NCBI GenBank assembly: GCA_944548615.1
Contig: OX155980.1
Coordinates: forward strand, 61,448,965-61,512,964
Reading direction: 5' to 3'
Source: Micropterix aruncella
Taxonomy: Eukaryota; Arthropoda; Insecta; Lepidoptera; Micropterigidae
DNA length: 64,000 bases
The position numbers and the translations under genes are program-made. A model generated the notes under the pieces. That model was not told the DNA's origin and searched no databases. It saw nothing but the letters and a program-made list of their open reading frames with translations. This document shows, piece after piece, positions 34,881 to 47,160 of the stretch. The first letter of the stretch is position 1. Each line of letters starts with the position of its first letter.

Positions 34881-35821
34881 ATTTCGTTACACCATAATGC
34901 TTCATACATTATCAAGCATCGCATAGCGCCTTTATCTCACCGTGTCCTTTTATTATTGCATTATTGCATGCAGATCGTTATAGTTAGGGAGCTAGTGATT
35001 TTTTTCAGTAGGTACTGATTTTCCCAATCTCCAAAGGTCGATAGCATTATTCAGTGACTAATTCTATGCGGACATATATTTTGTAGGGGTTTCCCGTAGG
35101 TGCGATTGTAGGTGGGTTGAGCTGAAAAATGCTTTTAAATATAATATACTGGACTTTTTTTTTTAGCACTAATGAAAATCGTTTTACTGTCAGGTCGAAT
35201 GCAACATTGATTAGTAAAAAATAATCTGGCTGATCTAGGTATGGCAAAGGCATCTGACACCTGAAAAACAAAACAAAATGGTGGCCCTTTCTTTCCACAC
35301 CTGAAAATTTGCCAGATGATACTTAAAATTATAACGATAGCTTAGGGTAACATCTTACTGTGATTTGCGATCGCCAAAGCCTTGCCAGACTCGTTAAATT
35401 TTTTTCATAGTGACACGCAATAAACACTGCTGACCCGCATTAAGCGAATTACGCGCATAAAACACTGCGCACAGCCATAAACTTGAGTAGAGTCTGGCGA
35501 GGCTTTAGTTATTATGAACATTAGCCAGGTGTATTTTTTTCGTAAATTATATGATACCGCTCGATTGCGTTTCTTCGTGAAGTAAAATCGGAAATAAGTC
35601 CGTGTGAACAAGACAGGGCAATACGCTAGAGCGGAGTGTTTGATGGCGGTTGTCACTGACAAGGTCAAATCTTACACCGCTCGAAATATGCTCGAATTTA
35701 TTCGGACGAGTATAAGTTCGGCAGGTAGTATTTATCGACGATCAATGATTTCATATTCCGCTCTAACGTATTGCTCTGTCTCGTTCGCTTGGACTAATTT
35801 CAAATTTCAACATTTCATATT
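34881..35821. other. Unassigned DNA
   Basis: No recognised gene or repeat; short frames on both strands are unremarkable. Confidence 0.4.
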
Positions 35822-35973
35822 AATTCGGAATAATTTCAACGTTTTCCGATAGAGCGCAGTTATCTGATATCAGAAAAAATAAAATAAATAAATAATTATA
35901 ATTGCATAAGTTGTTAAAAATGCTATGCAATAGCTTTACCGCGGCAGTCCCCGAGTGCCACACGTATTTTTTT
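35822..35973 (+). repeat. Family P repeat, copy B (right end only)
   Basis: Starts at the middle of the internal hairpin (attcggaataatttcaacg) and continues to ccgagtgccacacgtattttt. Everything left of the hairpin loop is missing, as if the copy broke there. Confidence 0.75.
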
Positions 35974-36340
35974 CCAGATGGAGACGGATATATACTTTGC
36001 CCCCCCCCCCCCCCCCCCCCCACCAGTTCCTCCTCTCCCGAGACAAATAATACAATTGCCAGACTGAAGTCTGTCCGTGTGCCTGACTCTGTGTGTGTGT
36101 GTGTGTGTTTTCTTCCACAACAGCGCCCAAACGCTTCATCCGATTGGGATGAAATTTGGCATGCAGGTATCGTATCATTTGGTCATGGCAAGAGTTGAAA
36201 AAAATTGTGGTTAAAATCGGTCTACCAGAGGTCGCGCTAGTCATACTTCAATCTCGAAATATTAGACTTAAAGAATTGAAATTCGGTGCACAGATGCTCG
36301 TTGGGCCGAAATCGCATTGAGAAATTCTAGTCTGAATATC
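35974..36340 (+). repeat. Family Z repeat, copy 2
   Basis: Joined directly to family P copy B. It holds a run of about 22 C at 36000-36021 and a (gt)n run at 36091-36107, then the conserved body shared with 4100-4440. The proline- and glycine-rich frames here are artefacts. Confidence 0.65.
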
Positions 36341-37559
36341 TGATACGCAAGCGACAACAAGTAATATTTAAAGTATGCCATACAAATTGTATGAGGGAAT
36401 TAAATATTTAAATTTGCGGTGTCGTGCGGTGTATTGAAGAGAATGGACTCCATATTGATTAATAACAATGCGTTTGTCTCAAAATATTAAATGGTTTGTT
36501 TTATTTAAAATCAGTTAGGTTTTTTATGGGATGGAGGTTGTATATAACAATAGATGCATAGATACTAGATTACCCATTTATATAAAATTATATTTATCAT
36601 TTTACACTATAAAGTACTTATAGGACTGTCCAATAACAAAAAAAAAAGAAAATGGGCGGGGGTGAGGGTGTGTGATGCTTACCTAATGTTTTGAGAAAGA
36701 AAAAGTTATTTCAATTACGCCATGAAGCATGACGGATAACATGCGGAAGCTAGATCCAAAGTCGAGCACAATGGACTGTAGATGAGTAGGTGAAAAGAGA
36801 AGTCTGATGTAATGGTATTGCTATTACGCACGGCAGAATTGACATCAAATTGAAATTCATTTACTCGACTAATAAAAAAGATGCAAAGGAGGATGGGCAA
36901 AAATGTATCGGATGCATCAAGTAATCAAAGACTATTATTTTACAAAACTGTTATTTTTTTACTATGACCGCTAGTCTCAAATCAGTGTGGGAAAAAAGTT
37001 ATAGCTAAAACAAAACCCTGTGACATTTTATTAAAAAATCACGAAATTTTTCGAGTAGCATTAAGTTTTTTTTAGATTAACCGCCAAAGTAACAATTATG
37101 GAGCATTATGGTATTATAGTAGTATTATCAGTATTAATATATGACGATTAGTATGTTATTATGACACTACGACCTAATAACGATGTTTTACTGTAATAAA
37201 CGTTTTTTTAGATACAATGACATATGTGTTTCTTTTTACTGTAACTGTAAACTAATCGCCATAGTAACGACAGTCATGCAAAAAGCTTTTCATAGATAAA
37301 CGTCCGGTCGTAATTAGGTGGTGGGGACGTTTTGTTGAATCCTCCTTCAATGTCCACAAAACAATTAACATATTTAAAAATCCATGTTTTGTCAATAGCC
37401 AAAAGGGGCAGCCATAACCTTTTTTTGAGAGGACCTGCCAAAGTAACAATTATGATACATTATGGTATGATAGTGGTATTATCAATTTTGGTATATGACG
37501 ATTAGTTTGTTATTATGCCACTGACAGAAGAAGAATAACGTGAGTTAAGTCGCTGAGAA
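36341..37559. repeat. AT-rich DNA with a direct repeat
   Basis: 37082-37170 and 37436-37520 share gccaaagtaacaattatg, cattatggtat and tatatgacgattagt, period about 354 bp. No gene recognised. Confidence 0.5.
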
Positions 37560-38225
37560 CATTGAAAATCGCTCCCCTCGTGCGAATGCAGTCCACGCAT
37601 TTATTAACGGATGTCCTAGCTAGCCATAACACGAGGGACTGTGGCGCCAGCCGCCGCGCTCCCCGGAATAACAATCGTATTTCCGTCGATGTGTCCTGTT
37701 ATAAGGCCCGTGATTTCTACCACTCGGCATTCTACCGTTTTGTAACGCCGCACGTGAACCAGGCCCATTGGCCTGGCTTCCGGGATGTGGCGTCGCAGGG
37801 CTGAGAGCCATGCGGCAGGATTCGCAGCGCTGCTGCGCTATTCGGCGGTTCCTGTCCCTCTGTATCTCTTCCGGGGATGCGGGATCTCTCCCGCGTTTCC
37901 TCGGCGTCGCGGGCGGGACAATTGACATATCCCCGCCCTTCATTACGGATGAGCGATGATGTGCGGGATCACTCCCATCTTTGGCAGTGTCACAGCTTGC
38001 TTCGGCGGCTTTTTCCGCGGCGTCACAGGCAGGCTCGGCGCCTATTCTTGCGGCGTCGGTAGTTGGGACGGCGGCATGTTGCGGCCCGTCGCTCAGGGTG
38101 AGCGGCGTAAATCGGCAGCTTCTGCGGCGTTGGCGATAAACTCCATGAAGATGCAGTCCTAAAGAGGCGAACTGGAGATACTCGACGGAGGGTGATATTC
38201 TCTGGACTGGAGCAGCGCTCACAGT
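37560..38225 (-). other. GC-rich open frame of 200 codons, unrecognised
   Basis: On the minus strand 37620-38222 is open. It encodes an Ala/Arg/Pro-rich polypeptide containing PPATPRKRGRDPASPEEIQR and several acidic/basic clusters. GC content is far above the flanks. The composition could fit a retroelement ORF1/gag N-terminus, but no domain is visible, and frames on the plus strand are also open because of the GC richness. I do not assign a function. Confidence 0.25.
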
Positions 38226-38267
38226 CGAGCAAACGAGGCGCCAAATTCAGCGCGGGCAGCGTATGAT

Positions 38268-38513
38268 CCGGTCCACACGATGCGATGCGGCGCCGCACCG
38301 CAAAAATCTCGCCGTATGGGCGTACATACGTACAGTGCACGGTGCGGCGCCGCAACGTTACTACGACGCCGCAGTGGGCGAATAGTGTTGTAGTTGATTG
38401 TACGTAGAACTAGTGAAATGAGGTATTCAATGCCAATTTCAATCTTCTTCGTCGGTACTCATTTTAAACACTTTGATTAAAAATTAACAAAAATACAGCA
38501 TCGTGTGGCCCGG
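38268..38513. repeat. Candidate MITE with 16-bp inverted ends
   Basis: ccggtccacacgatgc at 38268-38283 and gcatcgtgtggcccgg at 38498-38513. The left half carries ggtgcggcgccgc twice in opposite senses. No frame or target duplication found. Confidence 0.5.
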
Positions 38514-38746
38514 CCCTAAGGGCCACTGTTGCGATTTTAAAACATATCAATAGGTTTTACTGTTGCGATTTTACTGTTGCGATTTTACGATGCGATTTTA
38601 CTGTCAGATCGAGTCCGAAAGCGGCCAAAGGTATAATTTTAGCTGCGAGATGTTATTTACAACGATATATGGCAGTGTGAGCAATATTCTGAGTGGCGCG
38701 AATGCCACATCGAAATGTGTCATTTGTGGAGCAAAGAAATTAATAA
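38514..38746. repeat. Short tandem block and unassigned DNA
   Basis: 38525-38602 repeats (t)actgttgcgatttta several times; the remainder is unassigned. Confidence 0.5.
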
Positions 38747-39564
38747 AAAAAAAATACGTGTGGCACTCGGGGACTGCCGCGGTAAAGCTATTGCATAGCA
38801 TTTTTTAACAACTTATGCAATTACAATTATTTATTTATTTTATTTATGCAGTATTTTTTTCTTTGATATTGATTCAAGTTTTTTCGTTGATATTAATTCA
38901 AGTTAGGTACACTTTTTGTTTATGTTGTAAAAATTTTGATTTCCTGGGCATTTTGTTTTTTAATAACATAATTTATTTCGTCTTCTTTCGGAGCACAGCG
39001 TCAGAATCCTACCGTGACAGTGGTCCGCGGTCATACTGTATTAATTCAATTTATTTCTGATATCAGATAACTGCGCTCTATCGGAAAACGTTGAAATTAT
39101 TCCGAATCATTTGCGGCTGCGGAAGCAAATGATTCGGAAAAATTTAAACGTCTTCCGATAGAGCGCCGCGCACGAATTTTATTCTATAAAGCAAAAAAAA
39201 CTGATATTATTCTTTGACTATTCGAAAGAATTCGTAGATAAAAAGATAGATAATTAAATTATCTTTAAAATGGTACAGGTTTCATAATAATACGCCAGAT
39301 AGTATTTGCGTAGTAGTCGTTTTTGTGTTCGGTTAGACCTAATTTCACAAATTAATTACACTATGTAATATAAACAAAATCTAAAATATTCAAAGCTAAG
39401 AATATTAGGAAAATGTTCTTGTTTAACATATATTTTTTTCGAATCGTAAACAGTACTCGTTTAGACGTAATTATCAGTTTAAAATCATTAATTTTCGTTA
39501 AGAAATATCTTCATTCGGTCGCCGCGCTAGCCTAGGCCCGCGATAAAAGCTATGCAATAGCTTA
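38747..39564 (-). repeat. Family P repeat, copy C, with an extra ~200 bp
   Basis: Starts acgtgtggcactcgggga and ends gctatgcaatagctt. Compared with copies A, D and F there are about 200 additional bases between 38849 and 39050, just before the internal hairpin. Confidence 0.8.
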
Positions 39565-39632
39565 AAAATGTAGTTAATCGTTTACCTAATTTAGAAAATT
39601 ATCGCTTTGGTTTGTCTACTTTACATTATTAA

Positions 39633-39971
39633 ATTAGGTTTTTTGAGTGCCTTCTGCACATTGGCTACCGCCTCCCTGTCAATGCCTGGCAGATCAAAGG
39701 CAACAAGAATAAAGAAATAGTAGATAATATTTATAAAAAAAAGATTCAGGCTCAATTCAAATCCAAAATGGGCCTATTAGTAGACAAACCAAAGCCAGGC
39801 TATGGATCCACTAATGATGAAAATACAGCGAGGCGCCTTTACTCTTATCCTGAGCGCAGTTCTGAAATAACAGGTGTTGACAAGGAGTTAATCGCTAAAT
39901 TCTCAATCATTCTCATGGTACTAGCGAGTAGTAGCCACATTGATATGGTTAAGTTTAAAGTACTGTTATAA
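39633..39971 (+). pseudogene. Transposase-like C-terminal fragment (possibly Transib/RAG1-like)
   Basis: An open frame without a start codon, 39633-39971, encodes about 112 residues. They include FECLLHIGYRLPVNAWQ, MGLLVDKPKPGYGSTND, TARRLY, SSEITGVDKELIAKFSIIL and IDMVKF. The order G-S-T-N-D-x-N-T-A-R-R, then S-x-I-T-G-V-D and a helix, recalls the region around the last catalytic acid in Transib transposases and RAG1. That is from memory of the family and not certain. It is followed at 39968-40001 by a perfect 13-bp hairpin. The rest of the gene is absent. Confidence 0.4.
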
Positions 39972-40001
39972 GACCTAGTGTCTTCTAACACTAGGTCTTA
40001 T

Positions 40002-40609
40002 CTAGGTATCGATCTAGGTAGGTAATTATTGTATTTAAATTTGTATAGCTGGTATTATATTCCCAGCATTGTTTATAAGCTCCTTATACATGAGTGTGAT
40101 GTGATCGTTTTCATTACCAATCGGTGAACTATCGGAGGATGCATTGGAGACAAGACACAAAGAAGTAAAAAAAAACCGAATAAATCACACTCGTAAATGT
40201 TCAATAGAGAGCTCGTACAAATTTAATGAGGGTTCTCCTGTTGACTTCTGAACCTCTTATCTCATCAATAACAAAAGTAATCACCAGGAAAACCATTAGA
40301 GTGGATGAAGAGGTTCAGAAGTATCTCAAACCAGTCGAAAATCCTTCATCGTCGTACAAGGTAGGTAATCTAGATAAATCTAGATGTAGGAATAAGCGAC
40401 GGGCCGAGCGTCGGGCACTGAATAGCGAGCGTCGGACACTGAATCCCCGGATTGTCTAGTATAGTAGTCTGTATTCTATGGTACTAGTTATGTGAGCCGG
40501 TACCCAATTGATCGGCGGCGGCGTCTGAAAAATCATCGGCGTCGGCGGCGTTTCGGCGAGGAATTGATTATAGGTAGGAATTGATTATAGGTACCTTTTT
40601 TTTTTGGTA
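40002..40609. other. Unassigned DNA with one hairpin
   Basis: acttctgaacctctt at 40244-40258 is mirrored at 40308-40322. No gene recognised. Confidence 0.4.
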
Positions 40610-41100
40610 GGGAGCTAATGGGCCCAGTGCAGTTGGGCCATTATGACCCATTTGTTAGGGTCGGCCCAACTCACAGGTTAGCACCCGCCCGGTAGCCTCC
40701 AAGTAGAAAGGCGACCCCAGGCAGGGCTCTGTGCCTGCGGGCCAGTTCCCCTGGCAATCGTCCTTCGGGCGCTCCTTGGCGGTTTGCACACCGTGCGGCG
40801 TCAGCTAATCGACTGCATTCTGATTTATAACCTGGGGAGCCTGGAAAGGGCCTTGTTTCCTATACGGGGGTGGTTGTTTACCCTACGGCAACCGCTCTTG
40901 AAAAGACCAATCGGCCACCCGATTCCGAGTGGTAGGTGGGCAATGGACGCCGTGGTCCGCGATAGATTCGGTTAATTCCGAATCATCGCTAACATAAGGG
41001 AGAGGACCGCGCAAGCGATCCGTAGCCAGTCGGGAGGCCGGAGAAATCTGGCCATAGCTAGTAGTAAGGGCGCGATTTCTGCCCGATTCACATAAGGCAG
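40610..41100 (+). repeat. Family G mosaic repeat, copy 4
   Basis: Reads in one direction without rearrangement: gtagggagctaatgggccc, ccgtgcggcgtcagctaatc, gggggtggttgtttaccct, accaatcggccacccgatt, agagaccgcgcaagcg-type block, ggccggagaaatctgg. It is a useful reference for the family's block order. No intact frame. Confidence 0.7.
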
Positions 41101-41822
41101 AATAACTAAATTAAGACGACAAAAATAAAAATATAGATTTTTTTCAAATACTAACTACTTTTTTCAACAACTAACCACAAATACATTCAAAACGTTATGT
41201 ACAAACCAGTCCACAATGCAGAGTAAAAAAAAATTTTCTTAATGCAATTCAATAGCCTGTGCGTGCGCGTAAATCAATAATCTTTTACGTGGCCCTGCGC
41301 GGCCCTTGCCGTTTAAATGCGCCTGAATTGTTGAAGGAGTTACCGCGCTCGTACTATATGTATTTTATTTATTTAGGTGAGCAACAGCATGAACTTATAA
41401 TTAGATACATAATTCTTAAAAAACATGTTCTTATGCCGATTATAACTTACGCCGTTCGAAGTTATTTGAAAAATATTTTACAAACTAAATTATGAAACAA
41501 AAAATACAATACATCCGTAAATATTTATTAGTTGAGAGAAAACGGATCTATACCGCGTGGAAATAAACGACAGTCCTCCCGATTCATTTGTAGATGGCCA
41601 ATGTAACTTTGCCGAAAATGTAACTTTGCTGGGAGAACTCATTGACCAAGTCCACGCGGCAAGGATCCATCCCCACCAACCAAAAAATGTCAAATGACCG
41701 CAAAAGTTGTAGAGTTAACCGCAAACATATAAATCATACTTATAGAACATAAATTCAAAATAAGTAAATGGGAATACATATATAAGTTATATTATATTAT
41801 ATTTATACATAGATATTATAAA
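41101..41822. other. Unassigned DNA
   Basis: AT-rich; short frames only. Confidence 0.4.
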
Positions 41823-42504
41823 TCAATAATTACTGGCAGTTGTCGCTGCTGCTTCAAGGGCGGTTCGTACTGCCGATTTGAAGCTAATTTTGTTTCTACT
41901 ATAAATGTCAAGCCCTGTGAATTTATCATTATACGTACGTGGCAATCGGTTAAGCATTGAATTGCGCGTGTAGTTAGAATGTCGTCTCGGGGGCTCGAAT
42001 AACTGTATAGATCGGGGTTTACGTTGCGGCACCTTCAGAGCGATGCTCGAAACTATGTATGGGCTATCCAGCGTCCCATTGACGATGTCATGTAGCGCAG
42101 TCATATCCGCAGCAGTTCGCCGATCCTCAAGCGACAGCATATTAAAATGCTGTAGCCTATCAGGGTAATAGTCAAATGCGAGATGTTCGCGTCGGGCTAT
42201 GCACCGGACGAAACGTCTTTGAATCCCCTCCAGTTGGGCTTTGTGCACGCTATATTGCGGAGACCAAATGGGAGACGCGAATTCAAGAATGCTGCGGACA
42301 TAGCTGTTGTATAGTGTCAGTGCGGCCTTGGTGCCCGAGAAGGGCTTAGTCATCCTTAACACAAACCCTAGCATTCTGTACGCCCTCTCTGCTGTTTGTC
42401 GACAGTGACTATCGCCTAGAAGTTTGCTGTCAAGGTATACACCAAGGTCGCGAACGCAAGTGCTTTCTGGTAAGGTATCACCAACTGCATTGATATTTAA
42501 AATT
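41823..42504 (-). pseudogene. Non-LTR retrotransposon RT C-terminal region, 5'-truncated
   Basis: Minus-strand frame open from about 42500 down to the stop at 41823 and fairly well preserved (about 225 codons). It contains VRDLGVYLDSKL, RMLGFVLR, LYNSYVRSILEFASPIWSP, LEGIQRRFVR and RTYNDKF. These are the thumb and C-terminal region of Jockey/CR1-group reverse transcriptases. The catalytic palm is missing. There are no internal stops over this stretch, so it is a fairly young truncated insertion. Confidence 0.75.
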
Positions 42505-42694
42505 CAAAGTTTTCAATATGGGTATTAAAGTGTCAGGTGTGTACTTTAATCTGCAGTTATTGATAACATAATAGTTGTTCATAGTAAAGTTATCATGTAA
42601 CTTTTACGAAACAATATTTTGGTTTTTAAAATAAACTTTAAGTTTTACTTTAGCTAGTTACAAAAAAAAATCCGCAAAGTACCATGACTTTTTT

Positions 42695-43287
42695 TTAAGC
42701 TATTGCATAGCTTTTATCGCGGGCCTACTAGGCCAGCGCGGCGACCGAATGAAGAAATTTCTTAACGAAAATTAATGATTTTAAACTGATAATTACGTCT
42801 AAACGAGTACTGCTTACGATTCGAAAAAAATACATGGAACATTTTCCTAATATTCTTAGCTTTGAATATTTTAGATTTTGTTTATATTACATAGTGTAAT
42901 TAATTTGTGAAATTAGGTCTAACCGAACACAAAAACGACTACTACGCAAATACTATCTGGCGTATTATTATGAAACCTGCATCATTTTAAAGATAATTTA
43001 ATTATGTATCTTTTTATCTACGAATTTTTTTGTATAATCCGTTTTTTTTGCTTTATCGAATAAAAAATTCGTGCGCGGCGCTCTATCGGAAGACGTTTAA
43101 ATTATTCCGAATCATTTGCTTTCGCAGCCACAAATGATTCGGAATAATTTCAACGTTTTCCGATAGAGCGCAGTTATCTGATATCAGAAAAAATAAAATA
43201 AATAAATAATTATAATTGCATAAGTTATTAAAAATGCTATGCAATAGCTTTACCGCAGCAGTCCCCAAGTGCCACACGTATTTTTTT
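42695..43287 (+). repeat. Family P repeat, copy D
   Basis: Full-length copy like A. It has taagctattgcatagc at the left, the internal hairpin at 43078-43171, and ccccaagtgccacacgta at the right. It is flanked by T-runs on both sides. Confidence 0.8.
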
Positions 43288-43619
43288 GTTTACTAGTTCG
43301 AAAATATACCCTAATGCTAATATAAAAAAGTAAGACACACGCCCCCCTTTGTTAAATTGAGCGCGTTCTTTGCAGGTAGTCGTGGCGACCCCGCTTTAAA
43401 AGAAATGAAGATTGGGAGGTAAAAAATATTTACAGTGTAAAAAATAAACAGTTTTAGAAGTTATCGTCATTGCAGTGAAATGAACAGTTTTTACATTATA
43501 TATTGGACAAGTTTAGTGTCAGTGAATTTTCAAAACATTTTACAAAACAAATAAAACGTGTAGTTAAAAATTTTGTTTCGAACCTTCTGATGAAGTGTAC
43601 TAGCGTTTTAATAGCAAGC
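43288..43619. other. Unassigned DNA
   Basis: No recognised feature. Confidence 0.4.
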
Positions 43620-44090
43620 ACCTGAAATGGCTCGATTAAGACCTGAATATCCCGGAGATAGAATCACCACAGTTTCCATGATCAGCACAAAAGCGTTCGT
43701 AGCAAAAGATGCGAGGCAGGCCAAGCAGATTGTTCGAAGAGAGTTGTCAAATCAGTAAGCAAAGACATGTTAAACTGTTTCTATCAGGTCTTAGTTCTGA
43801 AAAACGTTGATGCATAATCAAGCTTAGTGAAATCAGGCAAGAGAACTACAGACCGATTTGTGAAATTAACCATCCGATCTTTGCCCAACAGTTTGAAAGT
43901 CATCCTCTGCTACTTTAAAACCGTACAAGCCCTGAAGAAGATTTAGGTTGGATAGTGAATCTTGGGTTGACAAAAGATGAAGACATTACAATGAGACTTG
44001 GAGCAAAAGGTAAACGGGCTGATCTATTCCTCATATTATGTGATAGCAAAGGCAAAATGGAAGTGTTATCCGGCAAATATTAAAATATCC
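43620..44090 (+). repeat. Repeat with coding-like remnants, longer partner of 9870-10020
   Basis: Contains the two blocks found at 9873-10000, with about 150 bp between them (43796-43947). Short coding-like runs (RLRPEYPGDRI, RQAKQIVRRELSNQ) are interrupted by stops. This is a dead copy of some element or retrogene that I do not recognise. Confidence 0.45.
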
Positions 44091-44499
44091 AAAGAGACTG
44101 TGGTGCAACTCCTGGATCTACAGATACACATACACATCTGCTAGATCTACACATACATACTACACAACATCGCTTGTCATCTATTGTGATATGACGAATA
44201 CGCGGAAAAAACAAAAGAATATAAAACACAATTCAATGAAGTTGTATTAAACATGGTAAGACTGCCTTTTTTATGTGTTGGTGATGATGAGGATGCATAA
44301 TAATGTTTTTATCAAAACTGTTTAATATGTACCAAAGTTACTATTATTTTGTATATTTTGAAATGCAGAAATAATTTAATATGATTAAAAAAACGAATTA
44401 TTAGGTAGTCCCCTTAAAAGCATTTCATTTCTGACGAAAAAAATAAATAATGTTTTATATTTTTGTCGTCCTAAATTGATAATTTGGCATTATGTGCGC
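44091..44499. other. Unassigned DNA
   Basis: AT-rich, no feature recognised. Confidence 0.4.
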
Positions 44500-44840
44500 T
44501 GGGTGCATATTCCGGGTGTCTCGCGGTAAGGCGTTGTCTTCTTACGGGCAAGTTGCATAACTAGACAGTGGACTGTTTCGTCCCATAGTTTTCTACGCTC
44601 ACCTCACAGGAGACTGAACGATTAATATAGCTAAAACTTCCTGAGGTGACGGGCTCGCCTGTTGTAATTGAGGATCTCTAAGTGAACGTTGAGGTTAGGT
44701 TAAGTTCCTAATGGTTCCGTGCAGCTTGGCCCTGGTGGCCTGCTTGTGTTACTGGGTCGGCCCAACTCACGGTTCAGTTCCTATCCGGTAGCCTCCCCGA
44801 AGAGGGACTTAACCTGGAAGGACCGCTGTAAATTTTGCAT
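44500..44840 (+). repeat. Family G mosaic repeat, copy 5
   Basis: ctcgcggtaaggcgttgtc, tacgctcacctcacaggaga and aacttcctgaggtgacgggc are followed at 44700 by the opposite end of the unit (cctaatggttccgtgcagct, gggtcggcccaactcacgg). Two units therefore seem to abut head to tail. Confidence 0.65.
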
Positions 44841-45464
44841 TTCCTTGTACTCTGCATGAACTCGCTGAGTGCACTTCCCAATGCCTCGTGTGTTTAGTAG
44901 TGTTATATAAAATATGAATAAAGGGAGTATTATTTTCGATAAAAATTTAGAATTCTAGTTTGCGCCGGATCTCCGTACGTTTTGAGATCTCAGGGAAAAA
45001 AAGAAAAGATTTTTGGAAATTAGCTGTCTTTATGTGTGTCTACACACTCAGAAACTACACGACCAATTATGACTAAATTACGTACAAAAACATGTCATCT
45101 ACTGATGAGACCCATTCGTCAGTTTTAAAATATCGGCAATTTTAAAAATTAAAAATCCGTTTATACTGGCAAAAAAAAAGTAAATGTAATTAAGAATTCT
45201 GAGGACATTGACCACATATCTTGCTTACGTCAGTTTTCGATATTTCCAGCGGGGTTTGAATTAAACATGTTATAATCTGAAAATTTAATAATTCATAGCT
45301 CCGTTATTGTTAACGCTAGAATGGAAAACAAAAGTGTCTTAGAATTCTGAAAATTGATTGATTGAATTTCCAGACAAGACCCATTACCTAAGACTGAAAT
45401 TGATGGTTTCTTAATTTTCCTTGTAGATGCAAGAGGATGATTTCCAGCTGAGAGTCAATTGCTG
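44841..45464. other. Unassigned DNA
   Basis: AT-rich, no feature recognised. Confidence 0.4.
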
Positions 45465-47160
45465 TACTTTTTTTAGGGAGCTAACGGGCCCTTGCTGAGT
45501 TGGCCACGAAGACCCATTTGTTTAGGGTCGGTCCTTCTCACGTGTCAACACCCATCCGGCGGCCTCCACGCATGAAGCGCGAGCCCGGGTAGGACTCTGG
45601 CCTTAGGGGTAGTTTCACCTAGGAGTCAATCTTCTGGCGCTCCTGGACGGTCTGCGCACCGTGCGGCGTAAGCCAATCGATTGTGCATTCTGACTAACAT
45701 CTTGCGGTGTCGACTACAACGGGCGAACCCGTCACCACAGGACGTTTTAACGATTAGTCGTTCTATCGCCCTGCAGTGAGCGTAGAAGACTTTGGACAAT
45801 AACAATCCAACGTCTAGCTACGCCACAACCCGTGAGAGTCCAACGCCTTACCGCGAGTTAGCCAGGAATAAACCCGGCGGGCTCGAGATACTTGCGCCCT
45901 CACTTCCAATTCTGACTAACATCTTGCGGTGTCAACTACAACGGGCGAGCCCGTCACCACAGGACGTTTTAACGATTAGTCGTTCTATCGCCCTGCAGTG
46001 AACGTAGAGACTTTGGACAGTACATTCTACGTCCAGCTACGTCAACAACCCGTGAGAGTCCAACGCCTTACCGCGAGTTAGCCAGGAGTAACCCGGCGGG
46101 CTCGAGATACTCGCGCCCTCACTTCCAATTGTGACCAGATTTCTCCGGTCTCTCGATTGGTACCGAGTTCGAGGTCGCTTGCGCGGTCCTCTCCCTTATG
46201 AAGCGGTGAAACGGAGAGCACAACCGATTGGAGCAAACCCCGCACGGTGCGCAGACCGTACAATCTTCGCGGACCAAGGCGTCCTTTGCCCGCCTCTTAC
46301 CCGGGATCGGATGGCCAATGGTCAATTCCAGAGCAGTCGCCATAAGGTACGCAACCACCCCCGCTCTATAGGAAACAGTACAGTTCCCAGACTCCCCCGA
46401 CTGTTAGTCGGAGAGCACAACCGATTGGAGCAAACCCCGCACGGTGCGCAGACCGTCCAGGGGCGCCAGAGGTTTGATTCCCAGGGGAGACTGGTTGACC
46501 CAGTGTCCTACCCAGGACTCGCACCCCATGCGAGGAGGCCGTCGGATGGGTGTTGACCCGTGAGTGTGACCGACCCTGGACACATGGGTCATCGTGGCCA
46601 ACTCATCATGGGCCCGTTAGCCCCCAATTCTGACTAACAGTCAGGGGTGGTTGCAGACTTTACGGCGACTGCTCTTGAAACGACCATCGGCTACCCGATT
46701 CCGGGTAAACAGCCGGAAAATGATGCCGTGGTCCGCGATAGATTCGGTTGACACCGTTTCACCGCTAAGTAAGGGAGAGGACCGCGCAAGCGACCGCGAA
46801 CTCGTAACCAGTCGAGAGACCGGAGTAATCTGATCGCAACTGGAAGTAAGTGCGCGAGTGCTGGGTAATATACCTGGCTATCTCGCGGATAAGGCGTTGG
46901 CCTCTTACGGGCATATGGCGGAGGTTGACGCTGGACTGTCTTGTCCTAAGTCTTCTGCGCTCATATTTCGGTAAAACTTCCTGATGTGACGGATTCGCCT
47001 ATTGTAGTTGACAGCTCTAGTTGCTGTACTCCTTGTTTGTCTCTAAGTCATCTACGCTCACCTCACGGGAGATAGAACGACCACTATCGTTAAAATGTCC
47101 AGAGGGGACGGGGGTTTGCCCGTTGTAGTTGACAAATTTGACAACCCAAGTTGCTGTACT
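45465..47160. repeat. Family G mosaic repeat, copy 6: inverted composite
   Basis: A plus-oriented end block (45475-45695, gggagctaacgggcccttgc to ccaatcgattgtgc) runs into a minus-oriented block that is itself duplicated (45700-45905 and 45912-46125, both with gaccccgt-like gtcaccacaggacgttttaa). A minus-oriented remainder follows to 46625, then a plus-oriented part at 46640-46990 and further partial ends to 47160. No long frame survives. Confidence 0.7.

Noticed and set aside
46131..46556. 141-codon Arg-rich frame
   Set aside because: Lies entirely within the inverted family G composite; the frame is not kept in other copies.
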